A stretch of DNA of 64,000 nucleotides from Fusobacterium varium (GCA_021531615.1 JADYUE010000001.1:248001-312000); one strand, 5' to 3'; shown: positions 1 through 7,770, counted from the first letter of the stretch. Notes: a model not told the origin generated them from the sequence alone. Translations and numbers: made by a program.

Positions 1-348
1 TCTCTCATATCTAAACATAGAACCATTGTAATAGTATCTAGTTACATCTTCCTTTCCATAGATTCCATTTTCTAAATATGATCTTACAACTGATGCTGTA
101 TTTTCTGGTCTTAAAGTAAGGCTTCTATCCCCTCTATCTTTAAAAGTGTACATCTCTTTTTCAACTACGTCAGTTCCCTCTCCAATTCCTCTTTTGAAAA
201 GATCTGTTTCTTCAAAGATTGGAGTTTTAATATATGAATATCCATAGCTTTCAAATGTATCTTGAGCTACTCTTGAGATATAGTTATATTTTACAGCCTC
301 TTCTCCAAAAATATCCTTTGTTCCTCTTACTGCTTTTATTAGCTTCAT
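1..348 (-). CDS. hisS: Histidyl-tRNA synthetase, N-terminal part (cut by window edge)
   Basis: The N-terminal 116 codons of a class II aminoacyl-tRNA synthetase that charges tRNA-His in the cytoplasm; the rest lies left of base 1. The protein opens [18 protein letters not shown], has the class II motif as [15 protein letters not shown], and reaches the family's MFRYER block at the edge. Most homologues read LRPEGT, so the Asn is a small variation. The ATG at 348-346 follows GAGGTGG at a normal distance and lies 19 bases after the rarA stop, so hisS is probably the downstream gene of a rarA-hisS transcript. The call is secure; the full length cannot be judged. Confidence 0.95.
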   Translation of the reverse strand, partial: MKLIKAVRGTKDIFGEEAVKYNYISRVAQDTFESYGYSYIKTPIFEETDLFKRGIGEGTDVVEKEMYTFKDRGDRSLTLRPENTASVVRSYLENGIYGKEDVTRYYYNGSMFRYER

Positions 349-367
349 CCTTTTACCACCTCATAAA

Positions 368-1591
368 TTATTTTCCCCATAATTTTTCCAGTTTTTCTTT
401 TATCAGTTTCTCATTTTTATTTTCCCCAGGTATATAATATCTTCTTTTCTTCTCACTATAATTCTGTTTCACAAAATTTCCAGCAAAATCATGTGGATAC
501 TTATACCCTTTGTTATTTTGACAGATATTTAACGGTACTTTCTCAAGATCTCCATTTTCTATATCTTCCAACGCTTTATTTATTCCCATATAGCATGAAT
601 TACTTTTTGTAGAGATAGCTATATATATCACTGCTTGAGCCAAAATAATTCTAATCTCTGGCATTCCTATCCTTTCACTTGCTTGCATAGCACTATTTGC
701 TATAAGCATAGCCTCTGGATTTGCCATTCCTATATCTTCACTTGCGTGAATCATAATTCTTCTAGCTATATATCTAGGATCTTCCCCACCATGTAGAAGT
801 CTAGCCAACCAATACAGAGCTGAGTCTGGATCACTTCCACGCATACTTTTTATCATTGCAGATATAAGATTATATTTATCCTCTGCCTTATGATAGGAAG
901 ATTGTCTCTCTCTAAATATTTGTAAAACTTCTGAGTCATCTAAATCAATACAACTATTTTTATAAAGCTCTAAATAGTTAAGTGCTATTCTACTATCACC
1001 TTGAGAAATATCCAATATACACTCTACTATCTCATTAGAAATATCTATACCTAAATAATTTATCCCCTTTTGTAATATCTTTTTTATATCTTCTCTATTT
1101 AAAGATTTAAACTCAAAAATCATAACTCTTGAAAGTAAAGCATTATTTAAACTATAATAAGGATTTTCAGTTGTTGCTCCTATAAGAGTCAATACCCCTG
1201 ATTCACAATAGGATAACAGTGCATCTTGTTGCATCTTATTAAATCTATGAATCTCATCTAAAAAAAGTATAGTCTTTTTCCCATAAAATTCAAGATTTTT
1301 TTTAGCTTTTTCAACAATATCTCTCAAATCATTTAAACTAGCTACTGTTGCATTTAAAGTTTCAAAGTTGCTATCTAAAGTTTTAGAGATTATCTCTCCC
1401 AATGAACTTTTCCCACACCCTGGTGGTCCAAAGAATATGCAATTTGATATTGTCTGCTTCTCTATAAGTTTCCTTAAAATGCCACCTTTTCCTAAAATCT
1501 TCTCCTGCCCTATAAAGTCATCTAAAGTAGTTGGTCGCATTTTTAAAGCTAATGGTTTTACTTTTTCATAGTTATTTTCAAATAGATTCAT
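368..1591 (-). CDS. rarA: Replication-associated recombination protein A (RarA/MgsA AAA+ ATPase)
   Basis: A clamp-loader-like AAA+ ATPase that acts at stalled replication forks. The 407 residues open with the family's PLALKMRPTTLDDFIGQ block, followed by Walker A GPPGCGKS at 55-62 and Walker B FLDEIHRF from about 110, then the C-terminal tetramerisation region rich in AMLIANSAMQ-type helices. Length is normal for bacterial RarA. No Shine-Dalgarno sequence precedes the ATG: the upstream bases read GGTTGTGATATA. A secG terminator stands just upstream (1627-1647), so expression needs read-through or a promoter close to the start; a TATAAT string overlaps the start codon itself. Homologues begin with the same residues, so the start is kept. 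Confidence 0.95.
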   Translation of the reverse strand: MNLFENNYEKVKPLALKMRPTTLDDFIGQEKILGKGGILRKLIEKQTISNCIFFGPPGCGKSSLGEIISKTLDSNFETLNATVASLNDLRDIVEKAKKNLEFYGKKTILFLDEIHRFNKMQQDALLSYCESGVLTLIGATTENPYYSLNNALLSRVMIFEFKSLNREDIKKILQKGINYLGIDISNEIVECILDISQGDSRIALNYLELYKNSCIDLDDSEVLQIFRERQSSYHKAEDKYNLISAMIKSMRGSDPDSALYWLARLLHGGEDPRYIARRIMIHASEDIGMANPEAMLIANSAMQASERIGMPEIRIILAQAVIYIAISTKSNSCYMGINKALEDIENGDLEKVPLNICQNNKGYKYPHDFAGNFVKQNYSEKKRRYYIPGENKNEKLIKEKLEKLWGK

Positions 1592-1619
1592 TATATCACA
1601 ACCATAGATTAGTTTTTAC

Positions 1620-1647
1620 AAAAAAAGCGTATTGAAGAACAATACGC
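1620..1647 (-). terminator. Terminator after secG
   Basis: GCGTATTG (1627-1634) pairs perfectly with CAATACGC (1640-1647) around a five-base loop. On the minus strand it is followed by a run of T, which is the form of an intrinsic terminator. It lies between secG and rarA. Confidence 0.85.
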
Positions 1648-1657
1648 CTCATACCTT

Positions 1658-1882
1658 CTATTTTACTAAGTATAATAAAAGTGCACTGACTATAAACAGT
1701 ACTGCAACTACTTCTGTTGCTTTAGCTAAAGGCCCACCGTCTTTTGATACTCCAAACACAGTATTTGATGCTCCCATTCCCATGCTTGCTGACATTCCGT
1801 GGCTCCTATCAGGCTGGATAAGTACAAGAATTATCAAGGCTATAGCAAATACAAAAAGCATTAATGTAAATAATGTTTCCAT
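1658..1882 (-). CDS. secG: Preprotein translocase subunit SecG
   Basis: A 74-residue accessory subunit of the SecYEG translocon in the inner membrane. Two hydrophobic helices (about 3-22 and 52-73) flank the family's polar, glycine-rich loop; the segments LVLIQPDRSHGMSAS and NTVFGVSKDGGPLAKAT are typical of SecG. Length matches the family. The ATG is preceded by TAGGAGG at good spacing. It has its own promoter (1926-1954) and terminator (1620-1647), so it appears to be a single-gene unit. Confidence 0.95.
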   Translation of the reverse strand: METLFTLMLFVFAIALIILVLIQPDRSHGMSASMGMGASNTVFGVSKDGGPLAKATEVVAVLFIVSALLLYLVK

Positions 1883-1925
1883 AAATTCCTCCTAAAATTC
1901 ACTCCCATGTTTATTAATACATTAA

Positions 1926-1954
1926 ATTATATCATAGATATTCAAAATATTAAA
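1926..1954 (-). promoter_or_regulatory. secG promoter
   Basis: On the minus strand TTTAAT (1954-1949) and TATAAT (1931-1926) are separated by 17 bases and lie about 45 bases upstream of secG. The -10 is perfect and the -35 weak. Confidence 0.55.
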
Positions 1955-1992
1955 GATATCTTTTACAAGATTTAATTTATTTTTATTAAATT

Positions 1993-2020
1993 TAAAAGAG
2001 CCCCCTTTTAAGAGAGCTCT
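1993..2020 (-). terminator. Terminator after the PhoH-family gene
   Basis: On the minus strand AGAGCTCTC (2020-2012) pairs with GGGGGCTCT (2005-1997), partly through G-U pairs, around a TTAAAA loop. A short T run follows. It begins eight bases after the stop of the upstream gene. Confidence 0.7.
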
Positions 2021-2027
2021 AATTTCA

Positions 2028-3335
2028 CTATAATAATTTTGCTGCTATTTCAGCTAGTTTAGATCTTTCACCTTTTTTCAAAGTGATATGTCCAACAATC
2101 TCTTCATTTTTCAATCTATCAGCCATATAAGTTAAACCATTTGTATTTGAATCTAGATATGGGTTGTCTATCTGTTGAGGGTCACCAGTAAAGATTATCT
2201 TAGTATTTTCCCCAGCTCTTGTAACAATTGTTTTTATTTCTAATGGAGTTAAGTTTTGAGCCTCATCAATTATTATAAGCCCTCTAGGAATACTTCTTCC
2301 TCTAATATAAGTCAACGCCTCAATTTTCAAAATTCCCATTGCCTCTAAACCTTCAACAACCTTTTCACCAGTTTTATCATCTTTAGCTTCACTTAAAAAA
2401 TCTATATTATCAAAAATTGGTTGCATCCATGGTTTTAATTTTTCCTTTTCACTACCTGGTAGATATCCAAGATCTTTACCCATAGGAATAATAGGTCTTG
2501 CTATTAAAAGTTTTTTATATTTTTTTCTCTCAACTACTTGCTCTAATCCTGCTGCAATAGCTAAAAGAGTCTTTCCTGTTCCTGCTCCTCCAACTAAAGT
2601 TACAACTTTTATATTTTCATCTAGCAACAGATCCATAGCAAATCTTTGTTCATCATTTCTTGCTCTTAATCCCCAAGCACTACTATCTCCTAGTAAGAAT
2701 TTTTTAATTTTTCCATTATCATATCTTCCAGTTTGAATATTTCCACTACAATTTAATTTAAAGAAACAGTTAGGAGTAGGGACAATATCATCTCTTCCTA
2801 AATCTTTAAAATCCATTTTTCCACTTTTTTCATACTGTCCAAATGTTTTGCTATCTACTTCAACTTCAAAGAAACCATCATAAAGTTCCATATAGTCAAC
2901 CATATCAGTAGAATAGTCCTCTACTTCAAGTCCTAAAGCATCAGCTTTAATTCTCATATTTATATCTTTAGTAACTATTATTACTCTTTCATTTGGATGC
3001 TCTTTTTTTATTCCCAATGTAACTGAGATAATATGATTATCCATTACATCTTTTCTTAACACTTCTGGTAAAAGGCTCATATCATTTTTTATTTCCACTC
3101 TAAAAAAGATATCATTTTTTAATTCTACACCTTTAAATAGGCTTCCTTTTTTCCTAATTTCATCTAATACTCTTGATGCCATTCTTGCTTGTATTGCAGT
3201 ATTTTGATTTCTTTTTAACTTATCTATCTCTTCAATTACATAGATAGGTAAAATAACATCATTTCCTACAAAATTATAAATACAATAAGGATCGTGAATA
3301 AGTATATTAGTATCTAACACAAAAATTTTTCTCAT
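2028..3335 (-). CDS. PIN domain - PhoH family ATPase (YlaK-like)
   Basis: A 435-residue two-domain protein. Residues 1-150 form a PIN nuclease fold with the acidic FVLDTNILIHDP motif at 6-16; residues from about 215 form a PhoH ATPase with Walker A GGAGTGKT at 249-256 and Walker B LIIIDEAQNLTP with Asp357-Glu358. Domain order and length match the YlaK/PhoH2 type, which is associated with RNA helicase and RNase activity in other bacteria; that activity is inferred from the family. Unlike mycobacterial PhoH2 there is no small antitoxin gene directly upstream. AAGGGG precedes the ATG. It seems to be transcribed alone. Confidence 0.9.
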   Translation of the reverse strand: MRKIFVLDTNILIHDPYCIYNFVGNDVILPIYVIEEIDKLKRNQNTAIQARMASRVLDEIRKKGSLFKGVELKNDIFFRVEIKNDMSLLPEVLRKDVMDNHIISVTLGIKKEHPNERVIIVTKDINMRIKADALGLEVEDYSTDMVDYMELYDGFFEVEVDSKTFGQYEKSGKMDFKDLGRDDIVPTPNCFFKLNCSGNIQTGRYDNGKIKKFLLGDSSAWGLRARNDEQRFAMDLLLDENIKVVTLVGGAGTGKTLLAIAAGLEQVVERKKYKKLLIARPIIPMGKDLGYLPGSEKEKLKPWMQPIFDNIDFLSEAKDDKTGEKVVEGLEAMGILKIEALTYIRGRSIPRGLIIIDEAQNLTPLEIKTIVTRAGENTKIIFTGDPQQIDNPYLDSNTNGLTYMADRLKNEEIVGHITLKKGERSKLAEIAAKLL

Positions 3336-3431
3336 AGAATCAGCCCCTTATTAAAGCAATTTTTATGCAAAACTTTTACTTTTATATAATAATGTACTAG
3401 ATTTTTTTAGATTTTCCTCTTTTTTTCACAC

Positions 3432-4346
3432 CTATTTTTTCTTCAATACTTCCTTTATTACTTCCATTGCTGCTATTGTTCCCTCTGCAACTGCAACAGT
3501 TACCTGTCTTACTACTCCAGATCTTATATCTCCAGCTGCATACATTCCATCTACATTAATTTTTAAATTTTCTTTTGTTACAATAAACCCATGATTATCT
3601 AAATCAGCTATTGTTCCATACATCTCAGCTTTACTTTTAGTTCCTAGATATAGAAAAGCAAAGGCAGTAGAATAATTTTTTAACTCTCCATCTACTTTTA
3701 CATCAACACTTTCCACATACTCATTTCCCTTTATCTCTACAAGTTCAGCATTATATATTATCTCAACCTTATCTGAATTAGCAAGAGCATCAAATACCTC
3801 TTGATTACATTTTAATTCAGGAGCATTTACAAAAATTCTTATCTTTTTAGCAAACTTTGTAAGGAATAGTGCCTCTTCTGCAACCTCTTCTCCCTGTCCA
3901 AATAGAGAGACTTCCATAAACTTTGTAAAAGCACCATCACAAGTTGCACAGTAAGAAACCCCATTTCCTAAAAGTTCCTTTTCTCCCTTAATTTTTTTAT
4001 TATCACTATTTCCAGTTCCAGTAGCAATAATAACTGTCTTTCCTCTAAAATTTCCCTTATCAGTTTTTACAATCTTGTTTTCTTCTGAATATACATCAAA
4101 ATCTAACACAGTTGCATCTACAAAATTAGCTCCAAATCTCTCTGTTTGCTCTTTCATTAATTGATATAGATCTTTTCCTGAAATTCCCATAGGAAAACCA
4201 GGATAGTTATCTACTTTATGAGCCATTATTAAGCTTCCAGTCTCTTTTTTTTCTATTACTAATGTATTCAGTTTAGCTCTGCTTGTATAAAGTCCTGCTG
4301 TTAGCCCTGCTGGACCTCCTCCAACTATTATAACATCATATACCAT
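3432..4346 (-). CDS. Thioredoxin reductase-like flavoprotein (TrxB family, atypical NADPH site)
   Basis: A 304-residue two-dinucleotide-fold flavoprotein of thioredoxin reductase size. The FAD site VGGGPAGLTAGLY (9-20), the redox pair CATC (Cys133, Cys136) and the C-terminal AAGDIRSGVVRQVTVAVAEG block are all present. The NADPH half is unusual: the GGGDSAxEE stretch reads GQGEEVAEE (150-158), and the HRRxxxR motif that holds the NADPH phosphate is absent (the region reads IFVNAPELKC, 171-180). Related clostridial enzymes without this motif use other electron donors such as ferredoxin. It lies 12 bases after the metallo-hydrolase gene and is co-transcribed with it. Membership in the family is sure; NADPH use is doubtful, so no symbol is given. 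Confidence 0.85.
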   Translation of the reverse strand: MVYDVIIVGGGPAGLTAGLYTSRAKLNTLVIEKKETGSLIMAHKVDNYPGFPMGISGKDLYQLMKEQTERFGANFVDATVLDFDVYSEENKIVKTDKGNFRGKTVIIATGTGNSDNKKIKGEKELLGNGVSYCATCDGAFTKFMEVSLFGQGEEVAEEALFLTKFAKKIRIFVNAPELKCNQEVFDALANSDKVEIIYNAELVEIKGNEYVESVDVKVDGELKNYSTAFAFLYLGTKSKAEMYGTIADLDNHGFIVTKENLKINVDGMYAAGDIRSGVVRQVTVAVAEGTIAAMEVIKEVLKKK

Positions 4347-4358
4347 TTTTGCCTCCTA

Positions 4359-4982
4359 TTAGATTAACCCTTGCATAGATAAAAACTTCTTCTCTTCTCC
4401 GATAGTTGTTTCATCACTATGTCCACTATATACTCTTACATCTTCAGGTAGTTCACACAGTTTTCTAAGACTTTTAAATAACATATCTCCACTACTTGTT
4501 GGAAGATCATATCTACCATAACTTCTTCTAAACATTGTATCTCCAGAGATTAAAATTTTTGATTCTGGACAGTAGAAACTTTTTGAACCTATTGTATGCC
4601 CTGGAGTATCTATAACTACAAACTCTCCAATTTTGTCTCCCTCTTTTACTACATTATAAGTTCCATCATATACAAAATTTCTACCTGTTATATATACCAT
4701 TAGGTTCAATTCACCCTCTGTTAAAAATGTAGCTTCCTCTTTTCCAATATAAACCTCTGCCTCTGGATACTCCTCTACAATTTTATTAAGTCCTGCTATG
4801 TGATCTCCATGCCCATGAGTTAAAACTATATATTTTAATGTAAGTCCATTTGTTTTTATAAAAGTTGTTAATCTATCTATATTTTCTCCACCACAATCAA
4901 AAAGATATGCCTCTTTTTTCTCATTCCATGTTAAATAACAATTTGTCATCATCGGTCCTAAATAAAATGTTTTTATATTCAT
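4359..4982 (-). CDS. Metallo-beta-lactamase-fold hydrolase (glyoxalase II-like)
   Basis: A 207-residue cytoplasmic hydrolase of the glyoxalase II-like branch. The metal ligands are in place: THGHGDH at 55-61, TPGHT near 126, ISGDTMFRRSYGR with the bridging Asp, and a final YSGHSDETT. It lacks the C-terminal helical domain of true glyoxalase II, so it is the short, YcbL-type form; the substrate is unknown, with thioesters or related small esters likely. It is the first gene of a two-gene unit with the TrxB-like flavoprotein, which suggests a thiol-related role, but that is inference. AGGAGG precedes the start. Confidence 0.85.
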   Translation of the reverse strand: MNIKTFYLGPMMTNCYLTWNEKKEAYLFDCGGENIDRLTTFIKTNGLTLKYIVLTHGHGDHIAGLNKIVEEYPEAEVYIGKEEATFLTEGELNLMVYITGRNFVYDGTYNVVKEGDKIGEFVVIDTPGHTIGSKSFYCPESKILISGDTMFRRSYGRYDLPTSSGDMLFKSLRKLCELPEDVRVYSGHSDETTIGEEKKFLSMQGLI

Positions 4983-5026
4983 TATTCTTGTTTCCTCCTA
5001 ACAATTTCTAGTACTATCTATCTTTA

Positions 5027-5056
5027 ATTATACTTTAACTTCATTACTTTTGTCTA
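5027..5056 (-). promoter_or_regulatory. Promoter of the metallo-hydrolase / TrxB-like operon
   Basis: On the minus strand TAGACA (5056-5051) and TATAAT (5032-5027) are 18 bases apart, about 45 bases upstream of the first gene. Confidence 0.65.
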
Positions 5057-5121
5057 CTTAATTTATTTTGTAAGATTTACTTAAACATTAAAAATTCATA
5101 CACTATTTCTCAAATTTGTTG

Positions 5122-5127
5122 TATAAT
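5122..5127 (+). promoter_or_regulatory. trmL promoter, -10 element
   Basis: TATAAT lies 33 bases upstream of the trmL ATG. No good -35 is visible at 16-18 bases, so the promoter is only partly defined. Confidence 0.45.
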
Positions 5128-5159
5128 TTACTGGTAATTAAATTTTTGGAGGTCAAAAA

Positions 5160-5618
5160 ATGAATATTGTTTTACTAACCCCTGAGATTCCATACAATAC
5201 TGGAAATATAGGTAGAAGTGCTGTTTTAACTAATACAACTCTACATCTTATTAAACCCCTTGGTTTCTCTCTTGATGAGAAGCAATTGAGAAGAGCTGGA
5301 TTAGATTATTGGCATCTTGTTGATTTAAAAGTTTGGGAATCTTATGAAGATTTTATAGCTGGTAACCCTAATGCAACTATCTACTATGCTACTACTAAGA
5401 CAAAACAAAGATATAGTGATGTAAAATTTAAAAAAGATGATTTTGTAATGTTTGGACCTGAATCAAGAGGTATCCCTGAGACTATTCTTAATGCAAATAA
5501 AGAAAAATGTATAACTATTCCTATGATTGATATGGGACGTTCTCTAAACCTTTCAAATTCTGCTGCAATTATTCTTTATGAAGCACTTAGACAAACAGAT
5601 TTTGAGTTTGGTGAGTAA
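5160..5618 (+). CDS. trmL: tRNA 2'-O-methyltransferase for wobble position 34 (TrmL, SPOUT family)
   Basis: A 152-residue SPOUT methyltransferase that uses SAM to methylate the ribose of the wobble base in certain leucine tRNAs. The trefoil-knot motifs are clear: PEIPYNTGNIGRSA near the start, FGPESRGIPETIL at about 101-113, and the closing IPMIDMGRSLNLSNSAAIILYEALRQ (given here as landmarks at 122-147). Size equals the minimal SpoU-like form found in E. coli TrmL. GGAGG precedes the ATG. The VOC gene starts one base after its stop, so the two are translationally linked. Confidence 0.92.
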   Translation: MNIVLLTPEIPYNTGNIGRSAVLTNTTLHLIKPLGFSLDEKQLRRAGLDYWHLVDLKVWESYEDFIAGNPNATIYYATTKTKQRYSDVKFKKDDFVMFGPESRGIPETILNANKEKCITIPMIDMGRSLNLSNSAAIILYEALRQTDFEFGE

Positions 5619-5619
5619 T

Positions 5620-6006
5620 ATGTTATTTAATAAAATTCATCATGTGGCTATAATAGTTTCTAATTATGAAATATCTAAAAAATTTTATGTTGATACTTTA
5701 GGATTTAAAATTTTAAAGGAAACTTATAGAGAAAACAGAGATTCATACAAATTAGATCTTATGATAGGAGATGATTATCAGATAGAGCTTTTCTCTTTCC
5801 CTAATCCTCCTAAAAGGGTTGATTCTCCAGAAGCTTCTGGACTTAGACATCTTGCCTTTGAAGTTGACTCTATTGAAAAAATAGTTGAATATCTTAACTC
5901 TAAAAATATTGTAACCGAGCCAATAAGAATAGATGATATTACTGGAAAAAAATTCACTTTTTTTAAAGATCCTGATTCTCTGCCATTAGAGATATATGAA
6001 AAATAA
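5620..6006 (+). CDS. VOC (glyoxalase/dioxygenase) family protein, YaeR-like
   Basis: A 128-residue single-domain protein of the vicinal oxygen chelate superfamily. It begins MLFNKIHHVAI with the usual first metal histidine, has ...IELFSF near 57, SGLRHLAFEV with the second histidine at about 76, and ends with DPDSLPLEIYE supplying the last Glu. This matches the YaeR/GloA2 group, whose substrate is not established. The ATG at 5620 was chosen over an in-frame ATG at 5578 because it follows GGTGAG and starts just after the trmL stop, and because homologues begin at the same residue. Confidence 0.85.
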   Translation: MLFNKIHHVAIIVSNYEISKKFYVDTLGFKILKETYRENRDSYKLDLMIGDDYQIELFSFPNPPKRVDSPEASGLRHLAFEVDSIEKIVEYLNSKNIVTEPIRIDDITGKKFTFFKDPDSLPLEIYEK

Positions 6007-6033
6007 TATTAAAATTAATATGGGGATGATCAA

Positions 6034-6507
6034 ATGAGTGTTGAAAGTGTAAAAAAATTTTTTGAAGATAATAATTTACCACTAAAAGTTGAAGAAACTA
6101 TTGGAGATACTGCCACTGTAAAAAGTGCTGCTGAAACTTGGGGTATTGAAGAAGATGAAATTGCTAAAACTATGGGATACAAACTAAAAAGTGGAGAGTA
6201 CATTCTTATTCTTTCTAAAGGAACTGCTCGTCTTGATAATAAAAAATTTAAAGGTATCTTTAAAGAAAAAGCAACTATGATTCCAAAAGATGAAGTTTTA
6301 GAAGCCACTGGACACCCTATTGGTGGAGTTTGTCCCTTTGGATTAAAATCACCTTTAAAAGTGTATCTAGACAAAACATTAAAAGAGTTTTCTATTGTTT
6401 ATCCTGCTGGTGGTTCTGATCACTCAGCTGTAAAAATTAGTGTTGACCTACTAGCAGAAGTTACCAATGGAGAATGGATTGATGTTTGTAAAGATGAAGA
6501 AAAATAA
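6034..6507 (+). CDS. YbaK/EbsC-type aminoacyl-tRNA deacylase
   Basis: A 157-residue protein with the single YbaK/ProX editing fold. Members of this family hydrolyse mischarged tRNAs in trans, often Cys-tRNA-Pro. Visible landmarks are the conserved Lys in IAKTMGYKL (about 45-53), the TGHPIGGVCPFGL loop at about 91-103 that forms the substrate pocket, and the YPAGGSDHSAVKIS block near the end. The substrate amino acid cannot be read from the sequence. It follows the VOC gene by 27 bases and ends at a strong terminator, so it closes the trmL operon. GGGGATG-like bases upstream give a modest ribosome site. Confidence 0.85.
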   Translation: MSVESVKKFFEDNNLPLKVEETIGDTATVKSAAETWGIEEDEIAKTMGYKLKSGEYILILSKGTARLDNKKFKGIFKEKATMIPKDEVLEATGHPIGGVCPFGLKSPLKVYLDKTLKEFSIVYPAGGSDHSAVKISVDLLAEVTNGEWIDVCKDEEK

Positions 6508-6511
6508 AAAA

Positions 6512-6542
6512 AGAGAGTTCACACTTTGGACTCTCTTTTTTT
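6512..6542. terminator. Bidirectional terminator
   Basis: AGAGAGTTC (6512-6520) pairs with GGACTCTCT (6528-6536) around a seven-base loop. A-runs on the left and T-runs on the right make it work for the YbaK gene on the plus strand and for the small ORF at 6553-6630 on the minus strand. Confidence 0.85.
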
Positions 6543-6552
6543 ATAAATCTGT

Positions 6553-6630
6553 TCACCCTAAAAATGAAAGTTTATAAACTATCATAAGCGTAAGCAATAT
6601 CATAGCTTGTATAGAATAACTATTCTCCAT
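6553..6630 (-). CDS. Putative 25-residue hydrophobic small protein
   Basis: A short ORF between the trmL operon and the MORN gene. The ATG (6630-6628) follows a perfect GGAGG (6642-6638) at seven bases, an extended -10 TGGTATAAT lies 36-44 bases upstream, and the stop is followed by the terminator at 6512-6542. The product has a polar start and then a hydrophobic stretch, SIQAMILLTLMIVYKLSF, long enough to cross a membrane once, with a single lysine near the end. This full set of expression signals around so short a frame is hard to explain by chance. No family is recognised; it could be a membrane regulator of another protein or a type I toxin-like peptide. The rest of 6508-6853 shows no other gene. 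Confidence 0.6.
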   Translation of the reverse strand: MENSYSIQAMILLTLMIVYKLSFLG

Positions 6631-6665
6631 TCACTTTCCTCCAAATTTATAAAATCCTTTATAAT

Positions 6666-6674
6666 ATTATACCA
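6666..6674 (-). promoter_or_regulatory. Extended -10 promoter of the small ORF
   Basis: TGGTATAAT on the minus strand gives a TGn extended -10. No -35 at the usual distance is evident, which is normal for this promoter type. Confidence 0.55.
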
Positions 6675-6806
6675 TATTTTATTTATCAAGAGTAATTTTT
6701 TTTATTATATCTTTTTTTAAATTGATTTTTTATTTTTAATAACTATCTTTCTTTTATTGTTTTATTCTAAAATATTTAAAAGTATTTTTCCATCAAAATA
6801 AATTTA

Positions 6807-6834
6807 TTGCTTTTTTTCTAAAAATTTGTAAAAT
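6807..6834 (+). promoter_or_regulatory. Candidate promoter of the MORN-variant gene
   Basis: TTGCTT (6807-6812) and TAAAAT (6829-6834) are 16 bases apart, 20 bases upstream of the ATG. The surrounding DNA is very AT-rich, so chance matches are likely. Confidence 0.4.
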
Positions 6835-6853
6835 ATAAAATAGGTGATATAGT

Positions 6854-7324
6854 ATGAAGAAAATTAAATTTTTTATTATAATTTTTATTATCTCTTTTTC
6901 TAATATTTTTGCTGATAATTGGATTGATATTTCAAATATCCATGAATATGATGGATTAATATACCTAAGAAATAGCAATATCCCTTTTACGGGAAAAGTT
7001 AAAGATGAAAAAGATAGACTTTATTATAAAGATGGGAAACCAAATGGAAAATGGATTACTTTCTTTCAAAATGGTAATATTAAATCTATTGAAAATTGGC
7101 AAGATGGAAAACTTAATGGAAAATATATTATTTATCAAGAAAATGGAAAAAAAGTTATGCAAACTAGATATCTAAATGGAAAGGATAATGGAGAATACTT
7201 TCTTTTCCATGAAAATGGTATGCCCCAAGTAAAAGGTAGTTTTAAAAATGGAAAACCTTGTGGAATTTGGAAATACTATAATTCTAGTGGGAAATTAAAA
7301 GGTAAAGCAGATTATACTAATTAA
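6854..7324 (+). CDS. Exported MORN-variant repeat protein (YwqK-like)
   Basis: A 156-residue secreted or periplasmic protein. A signal peptide (lysines, then FFIIIFIISFSNIFA, cut near residue 20) is followed by about five MORN-variant repeats of some 23 residues with the pattern YxxGKxNGxWxxFxxNG: DGKPNGKWITFFQNG, DGKLNGKYIIYQENG, NGKDNGEYFLFHENG and NGKPCGIWKYYNSSG are successive copies. Such repeats form a beta hairpin meander. In some genomes the family is annotated as an antitoxin component, with little evidence. It stands alone between two terminator-bounded units, so context gives no role. AGGTGAT precedes the ATG. Confidence 0.75.
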   Translation: MKKIKFFIIIFIISFSNIFADNWIDISNIHEYDGLIYLRNSNIPFTGKVKDEKDRLYYKDGKPNGKWITFFQNGNIKSIENWQDGKLNGKYIIYQENGKKVMQTRYLNGKDNGEYFLFHENGMPQVKGSFKNGKPCGIWKYYNSSGKLKGKADYTN

Positions 7325-7339
7325 ATTTTCTGAGATTAT

Positions 7340-7368
7340 TTGACTTTTTTATTGTTTATATATATAAT
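7340..7368 (+). promoter_or_regulatory. Promoter of the STAS-like gene
   Basis: TTGACT (7340-7345) and a perfect TATAAT (7363-7368) are separated by 17 bases. The predicted start leaves a 5' leader of about 58 bases. Confidence 0.75.
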
Positions 7369-7433
7369 ATAAGTGAGGGAGGATTTATTTAAATTATTAT
7401 TATTTTTTAACAGATATTAAAGGAGGGTTCTGT

Positions 7434-7754
7434 ATGAATCTTGTATTAAGCAAAATTTTTGAAACTTCTGTACTAGTATCTCCTAAAAAAGCTACTCAAC
7501 TTTGTACTATGATAGCTAAGAAAGTGAAAAATGGTGATGAAGTAGTAATAGATTTTCACGGTATAAAAGCTACCACATTAGCGTTCTTATATGTTTTATT
7601 TTCAAATGTAATTAAAGAATGTGGAAAGGATGTTAAAAAAGTTATTTCTGTAATAAATGCTTCTAATGAATTAAAAGAAGAATTTAAATATTTCAAACAA
7701 AACTACAAAGATCTTTGTGATAAATTTTCTGATCTAGATGCAGTTTTAGCATAA
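7434..7754 (+). CDS. STAS-like domain protein (DUF4325 type)
   Basis: A 106-residue cytoplasmic protein with alternating strands and helices: GDEVVIDFHGIKATTLAFLYVLFSNVI (summarised as strand then helix at about 33-60) and KVISVINASNELKEEFKYFKQNY. This is the layout of the DUF4325 STAS-like fold, usually found beside kinases or restriction genes, where it may bind a partner or nucleotide. Here it stands alone with a strong promoter and a strong terminator. AAAGGAGGG lies upstream of the ATG. Function unknown. Confidence 0.6.
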   Translation: MNLVLSKIFETSVLVSPKKATQLCTMIAKKVKNGDEVVIDFHGIKATTLAFLYVLFSNVIKECGKDVKKVISVINASNELKEEFKYFKQNYKDLCDKFSDLDAVLA

Positions 7755-7770
7755 TTAAATAAGTTTACTT

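Noticed and set aside
5578-5619. Upstream ATG for the VOC gene
   Set aside because: It lies inside trmL, has no ribosome site and would add residues not seen in homologues; the ATG at 5620 fits better.
6694-6806. More short ORFs in the AT-rich DNA before the MORN gene
   Set aside because: No frame there has both a start codon and a ribosome site.
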